Assembly: GCA_948144175.1 (NCBI GenBank)
Contig: CANXME010002497.1
Location: 1,818,501-1,882,500, forward strand
Length of the DNA stretch: 64,000 bases
Direction: 5' to 3'
Origin: Closterium sp. NIES-65
Lineage: Eukaryota; Streptophyta; Zygnematophyceae; Desmidiales; Closteriaceae
Shown here: piece after piece, positions 42,538 through 54,012 of the stretch
How positions within the stretch are numbered: the first letter of the stretch is position 1
How the letters are laid out: each line of letters starts with the position of its first letter
Translations under genes and position numbers: made by a program
The notes under the pieces: model-generated
Database searches by the model: none
What the model was told of the DNA's origin: nothing
Seen by the model: the letters and a program-made list of their open reading frames with translations, nothing else

Positions 42538-43095
42538 TCAAATCAGCTGCTCATCGTTGTAGGCACGATAGCGCTCCGAGCGAATCGTCTTTTTGTTCAC
42601 ACCCGCATCTCCCAATCGGCCGGTAGAAATCAGGTTCGCGCACAAGTCCGGCACCCACAACACGTTCTTCAGCCCCACGAGCTCTCCATCCGCTCCCATG
42701 AACTTGGCGCATCCCATGCCCATGACCTTGGCCTTCGCGCCCGTCGCGGATGTGACTGTAGAGATGGGTGCGGGCTGAATCTCATCAAGTAGGTCCGCAC
42801 GAGGAGTCATGTGCCAAGAGCTCCCGGAGTCAATCACCCAATGGGTGAGGGGGTGTAGGAGAACCTTGGCAGCCATAGCGTGGTCGGTTGCGCCTTCGTT
42901 CACAAAGAAGAACCCGGCCTTCCGCTCCTCAGATTTGCCGCCTTTCTCCTCATCCTTCTCCTCTCTACTAGCTCCCATGACTCCCCCACTCCTCGTGCCA
43001 CCAAGCTGGTTTCTTGATGAAGGTGGGGTCCAATCCTTAGGTCGTTGATAGCACTTCCGCCAACTATGTGCGCGCTTCTTGCAGTAGAAGCACAC
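42538..43095 (-). pseudogene. Copia K zinc knuckle and protease
   Basis: CFYCKKRAHSWRKC, a C-x2-C-x4-H-x4-C knuckle, at the start, then a charged region and protease WVIDSGSSWHMTPRADLL, then NVLWVPDLCANLISTGRL. Part of a broken element. Confidence 0.8.
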
Positions 43096-43241
43096 CTCCC
43101 CTTGACCCCCGCCGCCATCCTCCTTAGGGTTATCCTTGTTCTTGCCCTTCTACTTTTTCTTGAAGCCACTCTTTCCACCTCTAACTCCATAGCCAGCCCC
43201 CTCCTCCGAGCGCTCCACACTCCGACGCTGCAGGTCCTCCT

Positions 43242-43946
43242 CTAGGACATGTGCGCGAATGTAATCCACGCTCCATTGGGCTGTTGAGAGTTGAGGTTGA
43301 TCGCAAGGGCAGACCACGACTCCGGCAGCCGTATCACGATCTCCACGCATTGCACAAGCTTCGGGTACACCACACCGCCTCCTTGGAGCTTGGTGAAGAT
43401 GTCGCGCATCTCATCCAACACCGGTTGCATCGGCTCTCCATCAACAAACTTGATGTCGCGCAGCCGCCGCGCGAGTAGTACGATGCCGGTAGCATGTGTC
43501 AGTGAGTGCACATCCAAAAGCTTCCTCCAAGCCTTGGGGCCACACTCTGGATCACCCAAGAGGTCCTTGATGTGGTCAAGTTGTCGCCCGCCAACCGCTT
43601 GCACCATTAGCATGTACGCGTCAAACGATCTCTTCATCCACGCTCCTTTCAGCTCCGCGGCCTCCCGCATTTTCTCCTTCCCCTCCACCAAATCCAATAG
43701 CTTGTATTGGGTATACATCAGCCTCATGCGGAAACTCTAATGCTCGTAGTCCTCCCCCATGAACTTCTCAATAGAGAACGCCTTGACAGGATCCACGGTT
43801 GTAGAAGATGGTGTAGAAGTTGAGGGTAGCATAGGGTTGGCTAGTTGGTGAGTCCCCACTCCTCCACCAACAACTGCCCCTTGCTCTCTAGTCTCTCTAC
43901 TTCTATCCGTCTTGCCATTAGCACCTCTGGATTTCGTACCAACCAT
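43242..43946 (-). pseudogene. Copia K Gag
   Basis: Starts MVGTKSRGANGKTDRSRE at 43946; contains AFSIEKFMGEDYEH and, after it, RLMYTQYKLLDLVEGKEK, GPKAWRKLLDVHSLTHA and RLPESWSALAINLN. Layout follows copia F Gag. Confidence 0.75.
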
Positions 43947-44032
43947 ATTGAGGCCTTATGAATGGTGGAAACTTGAGAAATCGTTTGGAGAGAATTCTGC
44001 CAGAAATTTCGTCGTCTCAAAGTCGACCACCC

Positions 44033-44627
44033 GCTCTGATACCACTTGTTGTTCAGAATCCGTCACTTTGAGAGCTTACGACGAACTCATTACTCAACTA
44101 AACGCAAATCCGCTCGGTAGGAAGTTGCGCCTTAGGCTTATCTACCATCTGCAAGTTGAATCAGTTGTTAAGATGGTCTAGAGAGTGAGAACCATATGAA
44201 AACGTCCAGCAGCCGCATAACTAGTATGGTGGAGGAAGTACAAACATTAGGGCATAGGAAGTCGGAGTTGGGAACCTCCAAGAGATCCATGAGAGGGAAG
44301 GGGTTCTGCAAGAGCTAAGGAAGGATGGTAGGAACCTTCCTAGCAGCAAGGATGCAACCCTCATCATGAGGTCCTTGAGGTGTCACATGCAAAATCCAAT
44401 CTAGTTGGATTTTGCCTAGGTGTTGCAACATTTGCAACCCATGCTAGAAACTCCTAGCCACCCCAATCCAAAATTCAAAGTTGCCTTCCCTAACCACCCA
44501 ACCAAAGATCCCTTTATACTCATGTCCCAAGTAATCACCCAATTGAGAAAGCTTGCTCTCTGTTCTTGCAATGGCAACGTGCTTCATTAGAATGGCAACG
44601 TGCTTCATTAGAATTGGGGTAATTACA
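44033..44627 (-). repeat. Copia K 5' LTR and primer site (reverse)
   Basis: The primer site TGGTATCAGAGC reads on the minus strand at 44033-44044. The LTR then runs from 44047 (reverse-complement end GAACAACA) to about 44627 (reverse-complement start TGTAATTACCCC). It holds a perfect 11-bp hairpin GCAAAATCCAA / TTGGATTTTGC (44389-44415) and a 21-bp tandem duplication AATGGCAACGTGCTTCATTAG (44570-44611). Confidence 0.7.
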
Positions 44628-44681
44628 GCATTCTCGTCCAACTATTAATTGTACATGTATATGACCAGGGTGGGTGGGTGG

Positions 44682-44849
44682 GGACTGTAACTACAAAGTT
44701 CGACTGAAGACGTTGGTGGAGGCCAAATGGCCTCCAACCCTCGTTATATACTCGGCGAATCGTAATTCGCAGTTGCCTTGCTGCGCTACAGTCAGCTGCG
44801 CTTTCACAATACGCATTTTTAGAGAGTGTTACACACTTTCAAAAAAAAA
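44682..44849 (+). repeat. 168-bp poly-A-ended repeat, copy 1
   Basis: Starts GGACTGTAACTACAAAG and ends in a run of 9 A. It contains the perfect palindrome GGAGGCCA-AA-TGGCCTCC and TATATACTCGGCGAAT. About 93 percent alike by eye to copy 2. Size and A tail fit a SINE or the 3' end of a LINE, but no clear A/B boxes and no target duplications were seen. Confidence 0.7.
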
Positions 44850-46379
44850 TCATATTGAGAAACCTTGCTCTCTGTTCTTACAATGGCAACGTGCTTCATT
44901 ATAATTGGGTCATCTGAGACATGAGCGATTGGGGACGTAGGAGACGTGTAGTTGCAGTTGATGGCATCGACAACGTGCTGAGGAGGGTGCCATTGGTGAT
45001 TGCAATCGCCGTGTCGATGGGGTTTGGACTGTTGTTCAGGGAGGTTGCTCTTTCCCTTGATATCCTGGTTGTTGGTGCGGCGGTAGAGTATGGTTGGAAC
45101 TGGTATTAGTTGGTGTTGATCTGTTGAATATGTGACGTAGTGAAGAGCAACTGAGTTTATGCTGGATAAGTATTATTGTCATGAGCTGTCATTCATGGTC
45201 GCATGTGTTCGCTAGAACACACGAGAGGACAAATTGACATTGCCCACTGGCACACGACCATCATGATGAGAAATCGCAACCCAAGGAAGGAGCTGGATGG
45301 CTTGGGTGTAGTTTGAGGCGCGAGAGTTGCGCGAAGGAGTGCACCGTATGAACGCTAGGCAAATGTCGACCATGTCATTATTTGGAATATGGATTTCGAT
45401 TCACAGAATGATCAGTTATTGTATAGCAACGCTCTTTCAACATAGCACTCGCTTGTCTCTATTGCCATGGCCCATATCTACAATTATCGATTAGAGCTGG
45501 CTCATCCCTTCAGTTCTTTAGGGAGAGTACCGCAGCGCGAGTACGGTATTTAGTCGAGCAAGACTTTCTGTAACAAGTACCTAATAGTTCCTGGTGTATC
45601 AAAATGGTATGGGAATTCGACCATCAACGGGTCGATCTATACAGTAATGAGGACCTTGATTAGGTGATTGCATGAGCAGCTCCAAACTACTATATGGCCA
45701 CGCTGGGCCAAATAATGTGCTTGCTTGCCGACGACCATGCAAATTATACGCAAATGGGAGAGAGTTTGGGCGATATGCTTCCACGTTCACCGCATGGTGC
45801 GTGCGTCCAAGCATACCGTATATACGGGACTATAAACGTTGGACTCCTACTCTTTGCATTTAGCGACACATTTGAAAGCAAGTTGACTCTTCCTTGCAAC
45901 CAAACTCTTAATAAGCATCTCCATTTTAAGGCCACACCAAGTGTCATACCAGCCTCCCTTTCTTGGGGAACAACCCTCTAGCCAACAGAAATCTCCTGCC
46001 CCTTTCCCCCTAGGAAACAACCTCTGACAACAGACGTGACCCTCAGCGTAGAATGTGAAACAATGTAGAAGTTGTATTTTGCAATCAAATGTTCCAGATG
46101 TGCTATGCACTTCAAACGTTTTGATGTTCCTTGACAATACAATGCGAGTTGTCAAGAATTAAAACACGAGTGCCTGCAATTGAAATAGACACCAACGTGA
46201 AGTAGCATTTTCTTGACACAAAAATTCAATCCGTAACTCCCAACGGCACATTCATGTTCATACGATGCGCGGACTGTTGATGGGTAGCACGCACGTTTCT
46301 TGTCAAGCATGTACGATGGTGAAAGCCGATACCGTATTCCTTCCGCATTGCACTGCAAAAGAAGCAATGACTGAGGTTT
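44850..46379. other. No recognised gene
   Basis: AT-richer, non-repetitive sequence. A short piece at 44856-44910 copies part of the copia K LTR (TTGAGAAA.CTTGCTCTCTG and CAATGGCAACGTGCTTCATT). A 62-codon frame at 44921-45109 (MSDWGRRRRVV...) has one hydrophobic stretch but no family; I do not call it. Nothing else is seen. Confidence 0.6.
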
Positions 46380-46640
46380 AGGTCTAGTGAGATTCACAAG
46401 CCTTCCTTAGTTGCACTCTACCAACAAAATCTCCCCCAATTTTAGGTGGGGCTTCGAACCAACCATTGTGGATCGAAGAGCTTACTGTAAAGATTAGATG
46501 GGGCTTAAAGCCTTCTCTCTTCATGTTATACACATTGCAATGTCCAAGGATGATCCACATCAACGTATACAAAAATTAAAGGTTTTGCACATCTAACATT
46601 GGAGTCTGCATGGTAGTGGCCCACTGGCCAGCATAGGACT
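46380..46640 (-). mobile_element. Possible LTR-element remnant (M)
   Basis: The minus strand reads a purine tract ATTGGGGGAGATTT followed by TGTTGGTAGAGTGC at 46426, the usual join of polypurine tract and 3' LTR in plant copia elements (compare CCGAGGGGGAGTT|TGTTGG in F and H). No coding text or second LTR was found. Old and broken if real. Confidence 0.3.
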
Positions 46641-46649
46641 TTGGGTAGT

Positions 46650-47050
46650 TATTCCCGCGTGGGGACGGCTCTCAGGCCACACAGGGACCCTCGGTCCTCT
46701 GCCCCCCCTGGGGACGCCTCTCAGGTCACACAGGGACCCTCGGTCCCCTGCCCCCCTTTGGGAACGGCTCACAGGCCACACAAGGACCCTCGGTCCCCTT
46801 CCCCCCCAGTGGAACGGCTCACAGGCCACACGGGGACCCTCGGTCCCCATCCCTCCCTGGGAAACGGCTAACACGCCATACGAGGACCCTCGGTCCCCTT
46901 CCCCTCCTGGGGAACGGCTCACAGGCCACACGGGGACCCTCGGTCCCCTTTCCCCCCCTGGGGAACGGCTCACAAGTCGCACAGGGACCCTCGATCCCCT
47001 TCCCCCCTTGGGGAACGACTCTCAGGCCACACGGGGACCCTCGGCCCCAT
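46650..47050 (+). repeat. Minisatellite, 50-bp unit, 8 copies
   Basis: Eight units of 49-51 bp, each with GGAACGGCTCACAGGCCACA, then GGGGACCCTCGGTCCCC and a C run. The GGGGACC...GGTCCCC part is an inverted repeat, so each unit can form a hairpin. Open frames across it on the minus strand are repeat artefacts. Confidence 0.95.
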
Positions 47051-47334
47051 CTTTTCGTTTGGAGATTTCCTTCCGTGTGCGTGCAGTAGATCCTGTCACT
47101 GGTGCGATTTTTTCCACTGCGACTAGTAAAGTCCCACTTCTGTGGTGTTGAGACCGTTTTTCTACCACCGAGGGATTGAAACGGCAAGGGGATTAATAGA
47201 CAACGAAGAAGATGACATAACGAAGAGAAATAATAATAATAAACAATAAAACAGAACTTGCAGCACTTATATATGGTGGTTGACTCCCAGTCAAACGCCT
47301 TAGGCGCTGTAGAGGCATTTCGTGTTACTTCCGC

Positions 47335-47610
47335 GTCATTGGCGATTCCGTGCCGCAGGCGCGCGTGTGGCGATTTCGCCACTGACACAGTGCCAGAGGC
47401 GAGCGTGTGGCGATTTTGTCTCTGACGTGCGCCACTGGCACCAATGGCGATTTCGTCCCTAGCGCGCGCCACTGGCGCCAGAGGCGATTTCGTCCCTAGC
47501 GCGCACCACTGGCGCCAGTGGAGATTTCGTCCCTGCCGCGCGCCACTGGCGCTAGTGGCGATTTTGTCCTTGGCGTGCGCCACTGGCGATTTCGTCCTTG
47601 GCGCACCAGT
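47335..47610 (+). repeat. Minisatellite, 37-bp unit, about 7 copies
   Basis: Units of the type GGCGATTTCGTCCCTAGCGC followed by GCGCCACTGGCGCCAGT, some shortened. Contains the perfect palindrome CCACTGGCGCCAGTGG. Confidence 0.9.
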
Positions 47611-47812
47611 TGCTGTCTCCTCCGGCGCACTTCGCTTTCAATTGAACGCACGTCAAGTATAGTCGCAGGTCTAAAACTGTTACTTTTCACGGTGAACATG
47701 CGGGGAAGTGCGTGCGTAGCAGTTGGGGAAAACGAAGTAGTAAATGTGGCTTGTCTGCGAAGTAGTACTAGAATCAAGATGACAACGGGAAACCGAGTGG
47801 TTGGACAAGAAT

Positions 47813-47980
47813 GGACTGTAACTACAAAGTTTGACTGAAGACATGGGTGGAGGCCAAATGGCCTCCAGCCCTCGTTATATACTCGGCGAATGGTAATTCG
47901 CAGTTCCTTTGCTGCGCTACAGTCAACTGCGCTTTCACAATACGCATTTTTAGAAAGTGTTACACACTTAAAAAAAAAAA
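47813..47980 (+). repeat. 168-bp poly-A-ended repeat, copy 2
   Basis: Same start GGACTGTAACTACAAAG and same length as copy 1, ending in a run of 11 A. Direct orientation, 3.1 kb from copy 1. Confidence 0.7.
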
Positions 47981-48134
47981 TTCATAATTAGATATATCCC
48001 CAAAAGGTAATAAGAAATCCAAGTCTTGGAAATCTTGTAACTTGTGCGATCTTGGTCGGAATAAGGTGTTGGAAAGCTCTGGATTTCTCCTGCACGATCA
48101 AGCATTTAAACTTAGAGAAAAATACAGAGATGTA

Positions 48135-48572
48135 TGTTGGAATAACCGAAAGGTTACATAAAGCATTCCCAAAGCTGTTCCACTATACCAGTACCGCAAT
48201 AGCTCATATAGAGCATGCGGAATGTCGAGGGTCACCCGAAGGTCAACCGTCTAAGGAAGTCAACGGTCGTGACCCTTGACAATCCAGTAACCGCGCGACA
48301 GTTAATTCACTACAACATGGTAACTGTCGAGGATAGCAATAGTCACGATTACTGTAGCTATGCAATACAGCTAATAAGGGAATGTACCCCTCAGAGTACA
48401 TGGCTAGCTAGATTTGTATTTAATCCCTTGTACTCCTATCTTTCAATCATCTTGTTCTCTTTCAATTATTACTCAACAAGGACACTACAGATACTTCATT
48501 TGTCTCCTCTCAAGCTTAACAGATTCTATCCTGTCCACTGGATCCTTGGTAATATCAGCATGGTATGAGAGC
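48135..48572 (+). repeat. L 5' LTR (426 bp) and primer site
   Basis: TGTTGGAATAACCG to AATATCAGCA, then the primer site TGGTATGAGAGC at 48561-48572. AT-richer than the other LTRs here. Confidence 0.75.
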
Positions 48573-48663
48573 TAGAGTGGATTATACGATCTGTTAAGTC
48601 CTCGTTCTACTCAGAACAATCCCTTTATAAAGATATTCTTTACACCTCAAAGTTTGCAATACT

Positions 48664-49095
48664 ATGGCTCCTGAAGGAAAAGTTACTGCAGACTCACCGG
48701 GCCCACCACCAGCAACAACTAACGCGCCATCAGCGGTGACCTCCGTCAGCGCCGCTGTCGTTGAGGAGCTAGTCGCACGCATCGACGCCCTTGAAAGCCA
48801 TCAAGCAATGAGCGTTGACGGCTCAAGCTATGCACGTGGCATTCCTGGACTTCCTCTCCCAGGAGAAGACCGTCTCGTCAACTCCGAGAGATCCTTCACC
48901 TTTGACAATCGTCAAGGGTCAGCTCCTGCACAAGACAACCCACAGCGCTCACAGTTAGACATTGCTTCAATGCAAACCAAATTTGTATTGACTTCAAAAT
49001 TGAAGACCTCAATTCTTTTCGACGGAAAGGATTTCTATACGTGGATTTTTGAATTCGAGCTTCTCGCAACAACCGCTCAAATCTGGATGTACTAC
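48664..49095 (+). pseudogene. L Gag, N-terminal part
   Basis: Starts MAPEGKVTADSPGPPPATT; a coiled-coil-like AAVVEELVARIDALESHQ; then QTKFVLTSKLKTSILFDGKDFYTWIFEFELLATTA, the copia Gag segment (F-D/N-G-x-x-Y/F-x-x-W). Start chosen by distance from the primer site (about 100 bp). Cut by copia H. Confidence 0.7.
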
Positions 49096-49925
49096 TGTTA
49101 TAATCACCGTAGGCTCCAATGTGCCTAAAACGAAAGATAGAGTGCACAGCCGGATTTCTGCACAGCGGCTTCAAACGATTATAGCGTTCTGGTCACACCT
49201 TTAAATGACCTGATTCAACTTGGATCTGGAGCGTCTTATTGTCGCCTACAATAGGCAATTTAGATTGCACGATTTCAGCAAGAATTGACGACACAACGTC
49301 AGTTTGAACGAACGGCACTATGGCAGCCACTATAGTCTTAGAACACAAGATAGGAAGAGTTAGGAAGAGTTACAAATTGGGAATGACTCCCAGCTCCTAC
49401 AAACCCCAAGAGCCGAGGTACAATGATGTGGAACAGTGCCACACTGTCCCCAACCACGAAGGGTCTCGAAACTACCCTTCACTAGGGCCTACACCAAGTG
49501 AAATGTTACACTACACAAAGTAATGTAACTATCTTCAATATCTTGAGGTGTACCCTTTTTCGCGGTCTTCGCGATTACTTTAATGTTGACACCAGGGCTC
49601 GGGCTCTTCATCACAAACTCATCCTTGAGTTCTTGATGGGTCTGCTGCACACACCTGCGACACGCCGAACGTTCGACACAAGACAGAATAGAAACCGCGC
49701 ACGACAAAATAGATACCACGCGCGAGACACAAACGACCGCGTAACACGCGTCTAGCGATAACTCGCTATTGACTCAACACACACACTCGACATCATGATT
49801 CAACATTCACACACAATTATAAGCATGAAATATATATTATCCCATGCCCTCATACCATTCCATACACACACGCATGCATGCACACGGACAACAAGCCGAG
49901 TGCACACCATAGGCTTGCACCAACA
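49096..49925 (-). repeat. Copia H 3' LTR (830 bp, reverse)
   Basis: Plus-strand edges TGTTATAATCACC and TTGCACCAACA; the purine tract lies at 49926-49938. It has a GACAAAATAGA-type insertion near 49700 compared with F. Confidence 0.9.
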
Positions 49926-49966
49926 AACTCCCCCTCGGATTGTTGGCCTTAGGATATGTTGCTCTC

Positions 49967-52900
49967 TCAGTTCAGAGCCATCCCAGCCAGCTTGCAACAC
50001 TTCCAATGCTGCTGCTCCACCAGCCTCTTGGTCATCATGTCAGCCGGCTGCCCCGTGGTCTTCACGTAGCGCAACTCAACTTCACCCGCGGTTACCATGC
50101 TCCTCGTCCAATGCCACTTCACCCTCATGTGCTTCGTGAGTCCATGCAACACAGGGTTCTTAGCAAGAGCAATGGCGCCCTGCCTGTCACAATACAGTGG
50201 GGTAGGTCCTTGCTGCTCTTCCCCCAATTTAGCCAACAAACGCCGCTGCCACACAATCTCCCGTACGGCACGGAAGAGTGTCATGTACTCGGACTCCACC
50301 GAGCTCAAAGCTTGGTCAACCTGCTTCTTGCTCTCCCAAGCAGTTGGGCTTCCACCAACACAGCATATGAAGCCTCCCACACTTGTCATGTCCTCTGGTT
50401 CCGATGCATATGAAGCATCCGAGTAGGCGGTGAGGAACAAACGCCCAGGTTCAACACCATCCGCGCCCTTTTGGCGCCTTTGTGCCGCCGCCGAGTATTG
50501 CAGCCCAACAGTCGGTGTTTGGCCAAGATACTTGGCCACCCTCATTCCAGCTACTACCTGCTCCTCATTAGGGCATTGCACAACCCTAGCCAGCTGCCCG
50601 GTAGCAAACGCGACGTCCGGTCGGGTGTTTACCGCCGCATACATGAGGCTGCCCACCAACGAGTGAAATCGGCGCCTCTCCTCTTCTCCAACACTCTCCT
50701 CCTCTGGCCCCTTCACACACTTGAACTCAGAGGGAAAGGGACTAGTCACATGACCTTCACTCTGGCCGAAGTTGGCAGCCAACGCCTCCAGGTACTTCCG
50801 TTGGTGCACTCGCATGCTCCGCTTCTCCACATCTCGTTCGATGTGGAGCCCAAGGTAGAAGTTCACGTCACCAAGGGACTTGCACTTGAACTTGTCATGC
50901 AGCTTTAGCATCACCTCCTTCACAAGGTCAGAGGAGGGTGAGAATATGAGAATGTCATCCACATAAATCACCATGAAGCTCCTCTGCTCCCCCTCGCCAA
51001 GCATGAACAAGAAGTGATCGGCCGTTTAGGGAGTGAAGCCGATCTCCTCCAACACTTCGCGCAGCTTCATGTACCATTGCCTAGGGGCCTGCTTCAGCCC
51101 ATAGAGGGCCTTCTTCAGCTTCCACACTCTGCCACTACCATCATCAAACCCCTCTGGCTGCGCCATAAAAATCTCCTCCTCAAGGATGCCGTTAAGAAAT
51201 GCCGTCACAATGTCCATTTGCTTCACCACCCATCCTTTGATGGCGGCTCCCGCGAATAGGGTTCGCAGCGTCGTCGGCTTCACCACAGGGGCAAACAGCT
51301 CCTTGAATTCCACCTTCTCCTTCTGCTGGTACCCCTTGGCTACAAGCCTAGACTTGTAATGCTCGATCTTGCCGTCGGCATCCGACTTGATTTTGAAGAG
51401 CCACTTGGACGTTATCGCCGTACGCCCCTCCGGTAGCTCCACCAATTCAAACGTGTCATTCTCCTCGATGCTCTTCAGCTCACTCTCCATGGCCTTCTTC
51501 CACTCCTCAGCATCACTACTCTCCAAAGCCTCCTTGAGAGTTGCTGGTTCTCCCGGCATCTCCACCGGAGAGTAGAACGCGAAGGCACACTCCTCGTAGT
51601 CACTCTCTTCGTCGTCTCCGACCATCATTGCCGCTCCGGCCAGGGCTGTCTTGCCTTGCTTTCCAAGTGCATCATAAGTCAGCCTATTAGGGGGTTGAAC
51701 TCTCCTCTTCCCCCTTCCTTCCTCCTCAGCTGCAGGGACTTGAAGGCCTTGGCGTTGCTGCGGTGTGGCTCGAATCCGTGGAGCACTCGTGGTACGGGAA
51801 TGGAGTGACGGTGCACGCTCGCTCACTTGCTGCACCTCCTCCTCTTCTTCCTCTACATCATTGGCCTCCTCTCCCCCATTCACAAGGGAGGATTGCCTCG
51901 TGGTTGTGCTGCCGCTGCTCAGCTCCAAAGGCAGCTCCACATGCTCCAAACCGGAACTCTTCACCTCCCCAAACCGCACGCCTATCTTCGCCTCATTCTC
52001 CGCCTTCCAATCCTTGTACATGAAGTTCTCCATGAACTTGCAGTCCCTACTCACCAAGAACTTCTTGGTGAATGGGTCCCAAAGAAGCCATCCCTTGCTG
52101 TTTTGAGCCATGCCCAAGTGCACGGCCCACACCGCCTTGGCACCAAGCTTGTTGTGCCGAAGATGCTTAGGTACAAGCGCCATGCACATGCACCCGAACA
52201 CCCGAAGCATATCCACCTTTGGCTTCCTTCCTAGCCACTCCACATAGGGCACCCATTTGTCTGCTCCCACATGAGTCAAGGCTCTGTTCTTGGCCACACA
52301 TGCGCTCCGCACCGCATCAGGCCAGAAATAGTCGGGTAGCCCGGCTTCAATGAACAACCCGTGTGCCGCCTCCGTGATTGTGCGGTTCGGTCGCTCGACA
52401 TGGTGAGGGAGTGCCGAATACCATTCTTCTTCAGCCACAACCCAAAGTCCTTGCTCAGGAACTCTCCCCCTCGATCGGTGCGGATTGACTTGACTAGACG
52501 GTCTTGTTGACACTCCACCATCGGGAACCAATCCGTCTTCAACGTTTCAGCCACGTCGCTCTTCTTGGCCAGCACATACACCCAAGTCATGCGGGTGTAG
52601 ACGTCGACAATGGTGAGAAAATACTCAACTCCAGCAGCTCCAAGCTTCAGGGGGCCCACCACGTCCATCACCACCTCATCAAGCGGTGCCTTAGCCATCG
52701 CCTCCGAACTAGGGAACGGAAACCGGGTGAACTTGGCTTGAATGCACGTCGGGCAGCCAAGCACCTCATCGGGCTCCCCCTTCACACGTATGCCAGCAAC
52801 CATCTCATTCTTCACTAGCTGCTGCAAGATAGGCAGGGCCACATGCCCCATTCGCCGATGCAAGGTAAGCCAATCACACTCCCCCGTAGCTGAAGTCGGA

Positions 52901-53729
52901 TTTGAGAATGCTGCGCTCGCAATAGCGCCCCACATGCTCTCTCCGTACTCCTCCTCCGCTACTGCCTCAGGGTTCTCCTCACCCTTGTGCTGCTCCTTGG
53001 CTGCTGCACCACTCTCCTTAGGTTCACTGAACTTGCTGGTCCCTCCAGGTTTGCTCTTCTTGAGCTCATTCTCCTTAGCTTGACCGTTCACGCCATCGTC
53101 GCTACCAACCGCTCCATCCTTGGTGCTGGCGCTTGCTGCCACTTGCCTCTCCTTAGGCATAGGGACCACTGGGATCTGCCACATCTCGTTGTAGACATCC
53201 CTGTCCTCATGAAGGTCTCAAAGAACCTGATCGCCAAGCCTTGCGGTGTAGGTCTTGGCTCCCTTCGAGTTAGTGTCCATGCCGGCCTTTGCCAACCGCC
53301 GCACGGAAATCAGGTTTGCATCAAGGCTGGGCACCCAAAGCACATTCTTGAGGCCCACCATCTTCCCATCGGCACCCTTGAACATGGCCTTGCCCATACC
53401 TTTCACCTCTGCTCGCTGCCCCAAAGCCGATGTGACATGCTTCACCGGTGACGGCTCGAGTTCGGTGAGCAAGTCCGGGCGAGGTGTCATGCTATAGGTA
53501 GCGCCACTATCAATCACCCAATAGTCCAGGGGGTGTAGGGTCACCTTCCCCACAGCTGCTGGCTCCTCAAAGCCTTCATCCTTCTCTGGACCAGCCGGTA
53601 CTTGCGTCGACACGAAGTAGAATAGACCCGGGTATCGATCGTCGCTCGGGTCCTTGTCGTTGTCTCCGCTCTTCATGTTTGCAGCTCCGCCACCGCGACC
53701 GCCACGGCCTCCACGGCCTCGACCTCCAA
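49967..53729 (-). pseudogene. Copia H Pol
   Basis: Protease WVIDSGATYSMTPRPDLL (about 53500), pre-integrase TLHRRMGHVALP (about 52870), integrase MDVVGPLKLGAAG and RTDRGGEFLSKDF, C-part GRKPKVDMLRVFGCMCM, reverse transcriptase ITSKWLFKIKSDADG and VIYVDDILIFSPS, RNase H AYSDASYASEPEDMTSVGGF and SVESEYMTLF, ending QHWKCCKLAGMALN. Same order and length as F. Confidence 0.85.
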
Positions 53730-54012
53730 CCCTGCCGAAACAGAACCTGCCACAATGGAAGAAGACAGCGGCACGTCAGGATCTGCAACTTAACCAGCCG
53801 AGGAAAACAAGACAGCGGAGACACACTGGCCGGGCTAGAACACTTCCGAGCCCGCGCTCGGACCCTCGGGAGAAGTACTAACTCCAGAAGAAGCAGCCGC
53901 AGGTGGGAGGGTCGCAGTTCCAGCAGAGGAAGTTGGCGCAACAGCAGGAGAAGCAGTTGGAGAAGCAAAGACCGCTGAAGACACATAGGGCGCCAGAGGA
54001 GGACGAGATACC

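Larger units (their letters stand above)
39704..44627 (-). mobile_element. Copia K (reverse strand), broken
   Basis: A third copia family, standard plant design. Right to left: 5' LTR (44047 to about 44627), primer site, Gag, zinc knuckle, protease, integrase, reverse transcriptase, RNase H to about 39704. No 3' LTR is seen; its RNase H abuts the copia G LTR. Broken, with several breaks. The right LTR edge is a guess from the TG...CA rule. Confidence 0.85.
48135..49095 (+). mobile_element. LTR retrotransposon L, 5' part (copia type), broken
   Basis: Parts present: a 426-bp LTR (48135-48560), primer site and Gag N-terminal part, then copia H begins at 49096. ACTAC (49091-49095) would be the left half of the H target duplication, but the right half cannot be matched. 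Whether I, beyond H, is the rest of L is unknown. Confidence 0.75.
49096..53729 (-). mobile_element. Copia H (reverse strand), sister of F, broken
   Basis: Right to left: zinc-knuckle-flanking region and protease, integrase, reverse transcriptase, RNase H, then an intact 830-bp 3' LTR (49096-49925). The right end at about 53729 lies against copia I, which points the other way. Proteins are almost the same as in F. Broken, about four breaks. Confidence 0.9.

Noticed and set aside
44921-45109. Small possible membrane protein (MSDWGRRRRVV...)
   Set aside because: Only 62 codons, no family, and next to LTR-derived sequence; too weak to call a gene.
46819-47583. Minus-strand 254-codon open frame over the minisatellites
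   Set aside because: Repetitive text (GPRVACEPFP units) produced by the 50-bp and 37-bp arrays, not a protein family.
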